Of a stretch of DNA of 64,000 bases, positions 1 through 9,085 are shown in pieces. Location: the NCBI RefSeq assembly GCF_001767395.1, contig NZ_CP017014.1:4380449-4444448 (forward strand). The letters are read 5' to 3'. Position numbers and translations under genes: made by a program. How positions within the stretch are numbered: the first letter of the stretch is position 1; each line of letters opens with the position of its first letter. This stretch comes from Rhodococcus sp. WMMA185 (GTDB lineage Bacteria; Actinomycetota; Actinomycetes; Mycobacteriales; Mycobacteriaceae). The notes beneath the pieces are model-generated. The model did not search any database and was not told where the DNA came from. It was given only the letters and a program-made list of their open reading frames with translations.

Positions 1-1029
1 TCCTACGGCGATCCAGAAGTGCTCGAAGGCCGGGTTGGTGGTCTGTCCGTGGTGGTACCGGTAGTAGATCTGTTGCGCGATCACCGCCAGCCGGAACAGC
101 CCGAATACTTCGTAGAAGCGCCAGTTGTCGATCGGTAGTCCCGTGCGCTGACCGTAGTACTCGACGATCTCGCGGCGGGTGAGCATGCCCGGCAGGTCCG
201 AGGGCTGCCGCTTGGTGGCCTGCATCATCGGGTGATCATCCGCCTCCACCCAGTAGGCCAGGCTCGACCCCAGATCCATGAGTGGGTCACCGATCGTGGC
301 CAGCTCCCAGTCCAGGACCGCACGCGGCTGCAGGTCGTCGCCGAGGACCACATTGTCGAGCCGGAAGTCGCCGTGGATCACCGCGGACGCGACATCGGCC
401 GGCTGATTGTCCGCGAGCCAGGTCGTCACCCGTGCGAAGTCGGGCACGTTGTCGGTCCGGGCGGCAGCGTAGCGCTTCGTCCACCCAGCCACCTGTCGGG
501 CGACATAGCCTGTGCCACGACCGAACTCGTCGAGTCCGGATGCCGCCGGGTCGACGCCGTGCAGTTCGATGAGCAGATCGATCACCCGCAGGCACAGCTG
601 ACGCGTGTTCTCGGGGGTGAGGCCGAACTCGGTCGGGGGAGCAGAACGCAAGATGCTGCCCTCGACGCGTTCCATGACGTAGAAGTCGCTGCCCAGCACC
701 GACGGATCTGTGCACAGCCCCACCATCGTCGGTACGTGCGGGTACACCGGTGCGAGCAGAGACTGGATCCGGAACTCTCTGACCATGTCGTGTCCGGACG
801 ACGGCTTGGCCCCCGCCGGGGGTCGGCGCAGCACGAGGTCGCGATCCGGGTAGCGCAACAGGTAGGTGAGGTTCGATGCACCCCCGGAGAACTGGCGCAC
901 ATCGGGGGTCGCGGTCAGTTCACCGGACCCGTTCTCGCGCAGCCAGTTCGCCACAGCCTCCACATCGAACGCATCCTCATCACGGACGCTGCGGGCGTTG
1001 TCCGGCAGCCCTGACATCTTCGCGGTCAC
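1..1029 (-). CDS. APH-family phosphotransferase (kinase), cut by the left edge
   Basis: The reading frame runs from a GTG at 1029 off the left end of the window, giving 343 codons and lacking only the C-terminus. It shows the aminoglycoside-phosphotransferase/choline-kinase fold signatures: a nucleotide-binding N-terminal lobe (FSGGASNLTYLL, then LVLRRPP), the catalytic loop IHGDFRLDN and the metal-binding DWELATIGDPLMDLG. The GTG overlaps the stop of the upstream acyl-CoA dehydrogenase by 4 bases (GTGA), so the two are translationally coupled. In animals the same two domains are fused in ACAD10/ACAD11, where the kinase acts on 4-hydroxyacyl groups before the dehydrogenase half. A role in phosphorylating a hydroxyacyl-CoA is inferred from that pairing. 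Antibiotic resistance is unlikely. Confidence 0.9.
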   Translation of the reverse strand, partial: MTAKMSGLPDNARSVRDEDAFDVEAVANWLRENGSGELTATPDVRQFSGGASNLTYLLRYPDRDLVLRRPPAGAKPSSGHDMVREFRIQSLLAPVYPHVPTMVGLCTDPSVLGSDFYVMERVEGSILRSAPPTEFGLTPENTRQLCLRVIDLLIELHGVDPAASGLDEFGRGTGYVARQVAGWTKRYAAARTDNVPDFARVTTWLADNQPADVASAVIHGDFRLDNVVLGDDLQPRAVLDWELATIGDPLMDLGSSLAYWVEADDHPMMQATKRQPSDLPGMLTRREIVEYYGQRTGLPIDNWRFYEVFGLFRLAVIAQQIYYRYHHGQTTNPAFEHFWIAVG

Positions 1030-2258
1030 TTGTACCTTCCCAACTCGAAACGGGCCACCAGGCCCTGGTGTACCTCATCGGGGCCGTCCGCGAGCCGTAT
1101 CGCCCGCGCCGCCGTCCACGCGCCGGCGAGAGGGAAGTCGTCGGACAGCCCTGCACCGCCGTGGATTTGGATCGCGAAGTCGATCACTTGCTGTGCCACC
1201 CGAGGCGCGGCGACCTTGATCTCCGATACCGCGGAGCGCGCTCCGGCGATGCCCTCCGTGTCGAGCAGCCACGCGGCGTTGAGCACCAGCAGCCGCAGCT
1301 GGTTGATCGCGATACGGGCATCCGCGATGCGTTCCCGATTGCCGCCGAGGTTGATGAGCGGCTTTCCGAACGCGACACGCTCGGTGCCGCGGCGGATCGC
1401 GAGTTCGAGCGCGGCCTCAGCGAGGCCGACCAGCCGCATGCAGTGGTGCACCCGGCCCGGGCCGAGCCGACCCTGCGCGATCTCGAATCCCCTTCCGGGA
1501 CCGGCGATGATCGCGTCGAGCGGCAGCCGCACATTCGTGAACGACACCTCGCCGTGGCCGCCGGGCTCGTCATAGAAGCCCATCGTCGAGAGCATCCGCT
1601 CGACCTTGACGCCGGGTGCGTCCATCGGCACCAGAACCATCGAGTGTCTCTGGTACCTGTGCGCTTCCGGATCGGTGAGGCCCATGAAGATGAGGAGCTT
1701 GCAATCCGGGCTGCCGATGCCGGTGCTCCACCACTTGCGGCCGTTGAGCACCACCTCGTCACCCTCGACGACGGCGGTCGCGGCCATGTTGGTGGCGTCG
1801 GACGACGCGACGTCGGGCTCGGTCATGCAGAACGCGGAGCGGATCTCGCCGTCGAGCAGCGGCTGCAGCCAACGCTCCTTCTGCTCGGTGCTGCCGTAGT
1901 GGAAGAGCACCTCCATGTTGCCGGTGTCGGGGGCGTCGCAGTTGAAGACCGAGGACGCGAGAAAGGAGCGACCCATCTCCTCGGCGAGCGGCGCGTACTC
2001 GACGTTGGTCAGGCCGGCGCCGAGTTCGGCGTCGGGCAGGAAGAGGTTCCACAGTCCCTGCGCGCGGGCCTTGGACTGGAGGTGCCGGAACTCGTCGGAC
2101 ACCTGCCACATCGCGGCGCCGGAGACATCGGAACGCTGCGCGAACGGTTCCACCCGTTCGGCCCGCAGGCGCACCTCGACGGGGGCGACCTCCGTATTGA
2201 TGAACGCACGTAACCGGTCGAGGTACTCCTTCGACCGCGCGCTTTGAGCGAAATCCAT
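1026..2258 (-). CDS. acyl-CoA dehydrogenase, ACAD10/11-like
   Basis: This 410-residue flavoenzyme belongs to the acyl-CoA dehydrogenase family and would introduce an alpha-beta double bond or process a phosphorylated hydroxyacyl-CoA. Visible family features are the FAD/substrate segments CMTEPDVASSD and WWSTGIG, and a C-terminal QIHGGAGLSDDFPLA motif with an RLADGPDEVH segment typical of the family. The start at 2258 is chosen because GGAGGAAGG lies just upstream of that ATG; an ATG at 2270 lies inside this ribosome binding site. Its 3' end overlaps the kinase gene by 4 bases. A palindrome just upstream and the divergent tetR suggest repression by that TetR. Confidence 0.93.
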   Translation of the reverse strand: MDFAQSARSKEYLDRLRAFINTEVAPVEVRLRAERVEPFAQRSDVSGAAMWQVSDEFRHLQSKARAQGLWNLFLPDAELGAGLTNVEYAPLAEEMGRSFLASSVFNCDAPDTGNMEVLFHYGSTEQKERWLQPLLDGEIRSAFCMTEPDVASSDATNMAATAVVEGDEVVLNGRKWWSTGIGSPDCKLLIFMGLTDPEAHRYQRHSMVLVPMDAPGVKVERMLSTMGFYDEPGGHGEVSFTNVRLPLDAIIAGPGRGFEIAQGRLGPGRVHHCMRLVGLAEAALELAIRRGTERVAFGKPLINLGGNRERIADARIAINQLRLLVLNAAWLLDTEGIAGARSAVSEIKVAAPRVAQQVIDFAIQIHGGAGLSDDFPLAGAWTAARAIRLADGPDEVHQGLVARFELGRYK

Positions 2259-2281
2259 GCCTTCCTCCATGACGCCGCAGC

Positions 2282-2302
2282 TAACTAAGCATTGCTCAGT
2301 TA
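2282..2302. promoter_or_regulatory. 21-bp palindrome, probable TetR operator
   Basis: Arms TAACTAAGCA and TGCTCAGTTA flank a single T, with one mismatch between the arms. The palindrome lies between the divergent acyl-CoA dehydrogenase and tetR genes, in an AT-rich patch, which is the usual place for an autoregulatory TetR site. Binding is inferred. Confidence 0.7.
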
Positions 2303-2350
2303 ACCTAAACGTAGACTTGCCCGGCAATCAAATCTGGAGGGTGTCCTCTC

Positions 2351-2974
2351 GTGTCGACCGAAACCTCACTACCCGGTGCAGCCACCAACCGGCGGCGGCT
2401 CCCACCGGAGGAGCGCAAGCGGCAACTCGTCGCGATCGGCCTGCAGGAGCTGGCAACCCGGCCCATCCACGCGTTGTCCATCGACCAGGTGGCTGAGAAG
2501 GCGGGGATCTCTCGCGGATTGCTGTTCCGCTACTTCCCGACCAAGCAGGACTACTACGTGGCCGTCGTTGGCGCGGCCGCTCGGCGCCTGCTACGCGCGG
2601 CGAACGCAGATCCCGACGACGCAACAGGCGAGCCGTTGCGGGCCGTGGTCCGCGCGTTCGTCTCCTTCATCGACCGTCACGGCGCGAACTATCAGTCGTT
2701 CTTCCACGGTGGCTTCGGCGCTGATGAGCAGATCCACGAAATCCGCACGAACCTGCAGAACACCATGGTCGAGCGCACCCTCGATGCCACTGGCACCGAA
2801 TCGTCGCCCTCCAGCCGGGTACTGCTGCGGGCATGGTGGGCAATGGTCGAATCCCTCGCCATCGACCGTACCGTCGATCCCGTCTTCACCGTCGACGACG
2901 TGGTCGACCGTGCGATCGAAGCGCTCCCGATCACTGGTACTGTCTGCGACATGACTCGGCAGAAAGGCGCATGA
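2351..2974 (+). CDS. TetR-family transcriptional regulator
   Basis: This 207-residue protein has the TetR N-terminal helix-turn-helix at about residues 20-60 (IDQVAEKAGISRGLLFRYFPTKQDYYVAVV) and a helical ligand domain behind it. The GTG start at 2351 is preceded by TGGAGGG. It diverges from the acyl-CoA dehydrogenase/kinase pair across a palindrome, so it probably represses that pair and itself, with an acyl-CoA as a plausible ligand (inferred). Its stop overlaps the next gene by ATGA. Confidence 0.92.
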   Translation: MSTETSLPGAATNRRRLPPEERKRQLVAIGLQELATRPIHALSIDQVAEKAGISRGLLFRYFPTKQDYYVAVVGAAARRLLRAANADPDDATGEPLRAVVRAFVSFIDRHGANYQSFFHGGFGADEQIHEIRTNLQNTMVERTLDATGTESSPSSRVLLRAWWAMVESLAIDRTVDPVFTVDDVVDRAIEALPITGTVCDMTRQKGA

Positions 2975-4299
2975 GCGCCGATTCTCAGCGCAGATTCCTG
3001 CGCCCCCGCAGTGTCTTCTTCTCTTCCGGCTATGTGTGGGTACTCGATGAGACCCAGCCGGTCGCGGCATTGTTCGATCCGTATACGGAGCGGTTCGCAC
3101 GCCTGGTGTCGTGGACCGATCTTCCTCCACCCCCGCAGGGTGCGGGGCACCCGCAGATCCAGGCCGATGCCGATGGTGTGTGGGTGCAGAACCACCGAGA
3201 CGGGCCGCTGGTGCGGGTCGGTATCGACGGCATAGTCCATGCCGAGTACACCCAAGGCCACAGACTGATCTGCGCCGGGTCGGCCGGGGCATGGTGCTTC
3301 AGCAGTGTGCGGCGGCGTCGCGACATTGCACCCGCACCCGACACTCCGCCAATCCGCTCGCTACGGCCACCGATGCTGCTGGTTGCACTGCCCGAGGGTG
3401 GTGCCCGCCGCGTTGGCATTGACGGTGTGGCCGTGGTGTCGGTGGAGTTCGACGAGTCGTCGCTGTTCGTCGGGGTCGAACACGATCCGTGGGAGCGGGT
3501 TCCGACGTCGGCGAGAACAAGGGTTGAGAGGGCTGGCTTCGAGGTTCGGTACAGCTCTTCGGTGCTGCAGGTGCCGCTGGACGGGCCGATCCCGGAGCGA
3601 ATCGGACCCGACACGCATCCATGCCGGCAGGACCGCGAGGTCGAGCACACCAGCGAGTACTCCGACACCTCGTACAACGAGGCACACCGACGCAAACGTG
3701 CCCTGGACGCTGCGCTTCGTTGGCACTGGGGCACCGACCTGGCTCAACCTGGCACGACGATCGTGCGGGCGTACCGGCCCGACACGTCGGCGCTGGCGAC
3801 GGAAATCAAGTTCTCCGGGATGCGAGTGACCGACGGCGCGGCTGCGGCCGGACGGCTGTGGATAGTCACCACTCCAGAAATCCGCACGGGGTCGGGACGC
3901 GCTGTGTTCACCATAGGAGCGGACGGAGAGTTGCGTCCGCTGCGAGTCGAGGGCATAGACATCACCGGTCGGTGTCGACCGCTGGGACCGCAACCGCTCG
4001 ACCATGATTCGTACGTGGCGTACTGCCTGCGCGGGCTGGATGGGGTGCGGTTCGCGAAGGAGGTCGACGACGTGTCCGCCACCTACGTCGGACGGTGGCC
4101 CCACGGTCGGGTCCATGTCCGGTTCCGTCACATCGACTATCCCGGCCTGACCATGGTGGCACGTCTGAATCTCTACGACGAGCGAGGCGCCCGGCTGGAC
4201 AAATTCCTTACCTACGTGCGGACGGAACTGATGGAACAGGCAGGCGCCCAAGCTTATCCGCCGGCGTCGGATGCCGTCGACGGAGCGCTGTACATCTAA
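2971..4299 (+). CDS. hypothetical protein, possible beta-propeller
   Basis: This 442-residue protein is not recognised. Its ATG overlaps the tetR stop (ATGA), which implies translational coupling. It contains several segments of the form G(V/L)W(V/I)-hydrophobic followed by a short loop and a charged strand, for example DGVWVQNHRDGPLVRVGIDG and GRLWIVTTPE. These resemble blades of a WD40-like or NHL-like propeller. There is no signal peptide or membrane segment, so it is probably cytoplasmic. The following unrecognised gene may share its transcript. Confidence 0.7.
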   Translation: MSADSQRRFLRPRSVFFSSGYVWVLDETQPVAALFDPYTERFARLVSWTDLPPPPQGAGHPQIQADADGVWVQNHRDGPLVRVGIDGIVHAEYTQGHRLICAGSAGAWCFSSVRRRRDIAPAPDTPPIRSLRPPMLLVALPEGGARRVGIDGVAVVSVEFDESSLFVGVEHDPWERVPTSARTRVERAGFEVRYSSSVLQVPLDGPIPERIGPDTHPCRQDREVEHTSEYSDTSYNEAHRRKRALDAALRWHWGTDLAQPGTTIVRAYRPDTSALATEIKFSGMRVTDGAAAAGRLWIVTTPEIRTGSGRAVFTIGADGELRPLRVEGIDITGRCRPLGPQPLDHDSYVAYCLRGLDGVRFAKEVDDVSATYVGRWPHGRVHVRFRHIDYPGLTMVARLNLYDERGARLDKFLTYVRTELMEQAGAQAYPPASDAVDGALYI

Positions 4300-4357
4300 G
4301 CCCCTTGCATACACGGGTCGATGGGTACCCGAAAACGAACACGAACCGGAGGCATCA

Positions 4358-5032
4358 ATGACCGAATGGATGCAGATGTTGGTGGGAATGGCGGACGGGC
4401 CGACCGAACCAGTCCACGGCACCGTCATTCCGTACCGGAACTCCGACAAGCCATTCCACTTCTACTACGCGACCTCTGCGGAGGAAGCAGTCTTCGTGCC
4501 GATTGGCCGCGAAGGGGTGCGCTTGTACCGGTGGGGGCGTCGATCCCGAATCGAATCGATCGACGGGGAAGTCCTGTTCGTCAGTGACGGAACCACGGCG
4601 TGGGACTTCACGTGCGACTCGGACCGGCCGCGTTGCACCGAGTTGCATCGCGTGAAGTCTGCAGGCCCGGGCCGTCATTTGGTCATTACTCCACCGGTTA
4701 CCCACTGGGTCGGTCACCACCATGCCCGACCAACCGGACCGGTGACCGATCTCGAGTTTCTAGATCGCCGCTGCTGGTCGGTGAATCTGGCCGCACGTGA
4801 GAGTCGCAACCTACCGAAACCGTCACTGCGTCTGATCGTCGACGCCGGCAGCGGTGCCGTCCTCGGACAGCATTCCGGTGACGGTATCAGCGGCGCCGCC
4901 TACACGGACGTAACCGTGGGTGAGCCTCTGGATCCGGCATTCTTCACCTGGGACGGGCCAGTTGTCACTGACGACGAATCCCGTGCCCGCGCTGGACACG
5001 GAGATACGCCCGATATGGAGGGGGTGATGTAG
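4358..5032 (+). CDS. hypothetical protein
   Basis: This 224-residue protein is not recognised. The ATG at 4358 follows GGAGGCATCA, a good ribosome binding site. It is rich in beta strands and aromatic residues (FHFYYATS, VRLYRWGRRSR, AWDFTCDSD) and has an acidic C-terminus. It has no signal peptide, membrane segment or known motif. It lies 58 bp after the putative propeller protein on the same strand, so a two-gene unit behind tetR is likely. Confidence 0.65.
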   Translation: MTEWMQMLVGMADGPTEPVHGTVIPYRNSDKPFHFYYATSAEEAVFVPIGREGVRLYRWGRRSRIESIDGEVLFVSDGTTAWDFTCDSDRPRCTELHRVKSAGPGRHLVITPPVTHWVGHHHARPTGPVTDLEFLDRRCWSVNLAARESRNLPKPSLRLIVDAGSGAVLGQHSGDGISGAAYTDVTVGEPLDPAFFTWDGPVVTDDESRARAGHGDTPDMEGVM

Positions 5033-5342
5033 TGGTTCCGCTCGATCGAACCGTGGGCTGTCAAGACCTTTGGAAACCAAATCGCTTGGTCTGCAAGAAG
5101 ATTTGACTGGGCATGCCATATTCACGGCCGAGGCACGCTGGATGCCGCGGGGATCTCGGCCTTGCAGCAGCAACTCCACCCCGGTGAACCGGCTATGGGC
5201 ACACCACAACTCGTCTTCGGCGGTTCAGACGGACCTTGAGTATTAGAAGACGAATCATCAACCCGGATTTGGATTTTCACGCAACTTGAACGTTGTCTGC
5301 CCGATTGCGTCCGGCCTCCTTCGGCGCCTGGACGCTCTAATT
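5033..5342. other. gene-free interval with a candidate terminator
   Basis: About 310 bases separate the unrecognised gene on the plus strand from the end of phnA on the minus strand. I see no coding frame with a ribosome binding site. A hairpin with arms GCGTCC and GGACGC at 5307-5335 stands 8 bases beyond the phnA stop and could terminate the phn operon, although it lacks a U-tract. Confidence 0.5.
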
Positions 5343-6572
5343 CTAGGAACCGACGTGGTTCAGGACGAGGTCGTGGATGTCGCGGCTACGCAGGATGCCG
5401 GCCTCGAAAGCCTCGGCGAGTGAACCGTCCACCTTCCCGCTCAGGATCAGCGGAACCGGCTGCTCGTGTCGGCCGCCGTGCGAGCGGAGGGGCCCGTGCA
5501 GCTGGCTCAGGTCGTGGTCGGCGGCGCCGCTTCCGAGCGCGGTGTCGGCCGAGGCCGTCACGGCCAGGTCTCCGATCCGGTCGCGGGGCAGCTCGTACAC
5601 GGTGGCCGCATCCTCGCGGTCCCAGATCTCCTCGATGCCGGGTAACGCGCTCAGCACGCGGCGAGCGGCGTCGCGGTGCTCGGCAGGCAGATGGAGCCAG
5701 GCGAACGAGCCCAGAGCGCCATGGTGTTTCACGTACGGATCGGTAATCGGCAACACGACCTCCTCGACCGGGATGCCTGCCGCCGCGAGCACGTCCTTCA
5801 GGTAGATGACGCGGGGCTCGCCGTTCTCGTCGTGCTTTGCGTTCATGCCGTGGTCGGCGGTGACGGCCACCGTGCAGCCGGCGTCGAGGTACTCGCCGAG
5901 CAGCGTATCGAACTCGGTGAAGAACAGGTCGGAGACATCCTCGCCCGGTGCGTGTGCGTGCTGGACACGGTCGGTCAGCGACACGTAAAGCAACCGGATC
6001 TGAGGGGCCGCGCGCAGGGCATGCAGGCCGATTCGCATGGCGTAGTGGCTGGCCAGCGGGTCGTAGACTCCCGGCGCCGGCTCGCCGACCAGCGCCTCGA
6101 TCGACTCGATGCCGTACTCGGGGATGCCCATCCCGGCTGCCCGCTCGACACTGACGCTGGGGACGCCGCCGTTGCCGAGTAGCTGACGCAGCTTGTCCTT
6201 GGTCGTCACCATCAGGGTCGGCACGCCGGCCTCCTCGAACCGCGCGTGGATGCTGGGTGCGCGCAGATACTTGGCATCGTTGAGGAGCACCAGCCCGTCC
6301 TCAGGGGTCCGGCAGTAGTTGCCGGGAATCCCGTGGATGGCGGGTGGGACGCCGGTGACGATCGAGATGTTGTTGGGGTTCGTGAGGCTCGGGACCTCGG
6401 AGGCCCCCACGCTGAAGACGCCGCCCTCGTCGAGCATCTGCTGCAAACGGGGCATGATGCCCCGGGAGAGTCCGTCGTGGAAATAGGCGGGGTCGCCGCC
6501 GTCGACGGTGATGACCACTACGGAGTGATCCGGAGCCCGATATGTGCGGTTGTTTGCCATGACGGTGGTCAT
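5343..6572 (-). CDS. phnA: phosphonoacetate hydrolase
   Basis: This 409-residue alkaline-phosphatase-superfamily enzyme would split phosphonoacetate into acetate and phosphate using two zinc ions. The metal and nucleophile motifs are present in order: VDGGDP (Asp24), SLTNPNN with the candidate nucleophile Thr64, SLTDRVQHAHAPGED, the ADHGMNAKHD zinc site and the late RSHGGRHEQPVP histidine. The ATG at 6572 overlaps the lysR stop as ATGA; an in-frame ATG at 6560 is an alternative. The gene ends an operon that supplies a phosphonate ABC transporter and a LysR regulator, the set of functions expected for using phosphonoacetate as a phosphorus or carbon source. Confidence 0.92.
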   Translation of the reverse strand: MTTVMANNRTYRAPDHSVVVITVDGGDPAYFHDGLSRGIMPRLQQMLDEGGVFSVGASEVPSLTNPNNISIVTGVPPAIHGIPGNYCRTPEDGLVLLNDAKYLRAPSIHARFEEAGVPTLMVTTKDKLRQLLGNGGVPSVSVERAAGMGIPEYGIESIEALVGEPAPGVYDPLASHYAMRIGLHALRAAPQIRLLYVSLTDRVQHAHAPGEDVSDLFFTEFDTLLGEYLDAGCTVAVTADHGMNAKHDENGEPRVIYLKDVLAAAGIPVEEVVLPITDPYVKHHGALGSFAWLHLPAEHRDAARRVLSALPGIEEIWDREDAATVYELPRDRIGDLAVTASADTALGSGAADHDLSQLHGPLRSHGGRHEQPVPLILSGKVDGSLAEAFEAGILRSRDIHDLVLNHVGS

Positions 6573-7471
6573 TGGATGCCTTCCTTCTCTCGAACGTGTT
6601 CGAGAAAGAGCTCTTCGATAAGGGTCAGTGGCCGATCCGCGAGCCGGACGAGGTTGATCGGGCGATGAGGTAGGGCCGGGTCGAGATGGATCTCGCCGAT
6701 GCGTCCCAGCTCGAGTGCGTCTTCGGTGCAATTTCGAGGGAGGCAGGCGATGCCGAGCCCGTGGGCAACTGCGCCGATGATGGCGCCGTTACTTGCGATG
6801 GTGCTGGTGTGAGTATTCGGGATCTGCCACTTTTTCAGCAGGTCGAGTTGGTATCGGCGGCTTGCCGATCCTTCTTCACGCAGGAGGATGCGGCTACCGC
6901 GCAGCCGGTGGGGACTTGCTTGCCGTCCTGCGAGTGGGTGGTCGCTCGCGACGATCATCGTTTGTGGTTCGCTCGCGACCCGGCTCGATTCGAGTGAGGG
7001 CTTGTCGGTTTCGGCGGCGACGAGGGCAATCGGTACTCGACCCTCGGTGACTGCTAGTACCGCAGCTGCCGAGTTGTCGACGTGCAAGTCAATCTCGATG
7101 CCGGGGTATCTGCAGGCGAACGACGTGACCAGCCGCGGCAATAGCTTCTGCGCAACCGTCTCTGTGCCGCCCACTGCCAGCACTCCCGAAACAGGGGCCT
7201 TGCGGAGCCGCGTCACCCGATCGGCCGCCTCTCCGGCAAGAGAGAGTAGCGTGCGGGCATGGTCGATGAGGGCCTCCCCCGCATCGGTGAGCCGGGAAGC
7301 GCGGCCGGATCGGTCGACGAGGACTACGCCCAGTTCGCGCTCGAGCAGTTGCAGATTGCCCGACACGGTGGACTGTGCGATGCCGAGTGCGCGAGCTGCG
7401 GCGGACAGTCCACCGTGATCTGCGACAGCGACGAAGGTCTCGAGACGCTGCAGGCTGATCTTGGGAGCCAT
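6569..7471 (-). CDS. phnR: LysR-type regulator of phosphonoacetate use
   Basis: This 300-residue LysR protein has an N-terminal winged helix-turn-helix at about residues 4-62 (LETFVAVADHGGLSAAARALGIAQSTVSGNLQLLE) and a two-lobed effector domain. It is coupled on both sides: its ATG shares bases with the phnE stop (TGATG), and its stop overlaps the phnA start (ATGA). In Pseudomonas fluorescens 23F a LysR regulator, PhnR, controls phnA; the symbol is given by that analogy. A regulator placed inside the operon it probably controls implies positive feedback, which is inferred. Confidence 0.85.
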   Translation of the reverse strand: MAPKISLQRLETFVAVADHGGLSAAARALGIAQSTVSGNLQLLERELGVVLVDRSGRASRLTDAGEALIDHARTLLSLAGEAADRVTRLRKAPVSGVLAVGGTETVAQKLLPRLVTSFACRYPGIEIDLHVDNSAAAVLAVTEGRVPIALVAAETDKPSLESSRVASEPQTMIVASDHPLAGRQASPHRLRGSRILLREEGSASRRYQLDLLKKWQIPNTHTSTIASNGAIIGAVAHGLGIACLPRNCTEDALELGRIGEIHLDPALPHRPINLVRLADRPLTLIEELFLEHVREKEGIQ

Positions 7472-8310
7472 CAAATGATCCGTGCACGGATGCGAGACGA
7501 GATGAAGTCGATCGTCGCGACCGTGACGATGATGACGATGAGGATCGCCGAGACCTTGTGGTACTGGAACAGTCTCATCGCTACCGTCAGCTCGAAGCCG
7601 AGCCCACCTGCGCCGACCATGCCGAGCACGAACGCGTGGCGCACGTTCGATTCGAGGCGGTAGAGGCTGTAGGTGATCACCTCGGGAAGGATCTGCGGGA
7701 TGACGGACCACCGCAGAGTCGTGAGCATACCCGCGCCTGTCGACTCCAGAGCTTCGCGTGGGCCCGGATCGATGTTCTCGACCGCCTCCGCGTAGAGCTT
7801 GCTCAGCTCGCCACACGAGTACACGGTCAGCGCGAGGACGCCCGGGAAGGGGCCGAGCCCGACCGCCGAGACGAAGATCAGCGCCCAGATCAAGTCGGGT
7901 AGCGAGCGCAGAACACTCAGGATGGCCCGCGATGTCGCGTACACCAACGGGTTGCGACCGAGCAGGTTCTTCGCCGCGCCCATCGCGAGAAAGGTGCTGA
8001 TGATCATCGCGAGCAGCGTGCCCCAGAGCGCCACCGCCACCGTTGTGAGAATCGCGTCCCACAGACTGGGGATGACCGACAGGTCGGGCGGGAGCATTCG
8101 GACCAGGAATTCGACAAGTCGGGGGACGCCCTGGATGAACCGACCGGGGCTGAGACCGAGGTCATTTGCACTCCAGCCGAGGAAGGTGAGTACTGCCAAG
8201 ACCACGACGATGTTCCGCACCCACAGGATGTTGCGTCGCATGCCCGACTCGGCAGGCGGAGATGGTGGCTTCGGCGAAATCGCGGTAGGAGCTTGGGAAT
8301 CCAGAGACAT
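7471..8310 (-). CDS. phnE: phosphonate ABC transporter permease
   Basis: This 279-residue inner-membrane permease has about six hydrophobic segments and the binding-protein-dependent transport EAA loop in the region EALESTGAGMLTTLRWSVIPQILPE, which contacts the ATPase. The start at 8310 lies 1 base beyond the phnC stop (TGACATG); the open frame upstream to 8430 lies inside phnC and is not used. The N-terminus (about 30 residues) is Pro/Ser rich before the first membrane helix. It pairs with phnC and phnD as a complete importer. Confidence 0.92.
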   Translation of the reverse strand: MSLDSQAPTAISPKPPSPPAESGMRRNILWVRNIVVVLAVLTFLGWSANDLGLSPGRFIQGVPRLVEFLVRMLPPDLSVIPSLWDAILTTVAVALWGTLLAMIISTFLAMGAAKNLLGRNPLVYATSRAILSVLRSLPDLIWALIFVSAVGLGPFPGVLALTVYSCGELSKLYAEAVENIDPGPREALESTGAGMLTTLRWSVIPQILPEVITYSLYRLESNVRHAFVLGMVGAGGLGFELTVAMRLFQYHKVSAILIVIIVTVATIDFISSRIRARII

Positions 8311-8311
8311 G

Positions 8312-9085
8312 TCAAGCCGCCTTCTCTGCACCCTGGCCGTAGATTCGACTGACCTCGTCTTCCGAGAGTCCGGTGGGAGTGGTATCGATGGCGATCCGGC
8401 CGTCGAGGAGCGCGACAATCCGCTCGCCATGGCTGCGCGCGAAACCTAGCTGATGAAGGCTCAAGATGACCGTGATGCCGTCGCGTTCGTTGATTCCCTT
8501 GAGCAGATCGAGAATCTCGCCCGCGGTCACCGGGTCGAGGCTCGCAATCGGCTCGTCCGCAAGGATTACCTTGGGGTTCTGCGCGAGCGCTCGGGCAATT
8601 CCCACGCGCTGCTTCTGCCCGCCACTGAGCTGGTCGGCGCGTTGGTCGGCGAAGCCCGCGAGCCCAACGGTCTCGAGGATCGACAGCGCCTGTTCACGCT
8701 CCGCCTGCGTGAAGATTCCGGGGAGAGATCGGTAGGCGGGTATATCCGGCAGAATGCCTGCCAATACGTTCTGCAGCACGGTGATCCGGTTGACGAGGTT
8801 GTAGCCCTGGAAGATCATGCCGACCTTGCGGCGGATACCGCGCAGCGCGTTGCGGTCGGCGGCGTGTACCTGCTCATCGGCCACTGTTACCGTGCCTTGG
8901 TAAGGGGCTACGAGACCGTTTATGCACCGCAGCAACGTCGACTTCCCTGTGCCGCTGCGCCCCAACAAGATACAGAAGTCTGACGCCGGAATCTCGAGAT
9001 CGACCCCACGCAGGACCGCCTCTTCCTTCCGCTTGTATGTGAGGTGGACGTCGGAGAAGCTGACGGCCTCACCTGCGCCGGTCAC
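8312..9085 (-). CDS. phnC: phosphonate ABC transporter ATP-binding protein
   Basis: This 257-residue ABC ATPase has Walker A GRSGTGKST, a Q-loop (IFQGYNLV), the signature LSGGQKQRVGIARAL, Walker B VILADEP and the H-loop LSLHQ. The spacing and the segment LVNRITVLQNVLAG are typical of PhnC. The start overlaps the phnD stop by 4 bases, and phnE follows after 1 base, so the importer genes are translated together. Confidence 0.95.
   Translation of the reverse strand: MTGAGEAVSFSDVHLTYKRKEEAVLRGVDLEIPASDFCILLGRSGTGKSTLLRCINGLVAPYQGTVTVADEQVHAADRNALRGIRRKVGMIFQGYNLVNRITVLQNVLAGILPDIPAYRSLPGIFTQAEREQALSILETVGLAGFADQRADQLSGGQKQRVGIARALAQNPKVILADEPIASLDPVTAGEILDLLKGINERDGITVILSLHQLGFARSHGERIVALLDGRIAIDTTPTGLSEDEVSRIYGQGAEKAA

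Noticed and set aside
1..1029. Antibiotic (aminoglycoside) resistance gene
   Set aside because: The APH fold is present, but coupling to an acyl-CoA dehydrogenase places it in the fatty-acid-linked branch rather than among drug kinases.
232..2213. Plus-strand frames opposite the kinase and acyl-CoA dehydrogenase genes
   Set aside because: The minus-strand frames have full domain motifs and coupled start/stop codons; the plus-strand translations are Arg/Pro-rich and motif-free.
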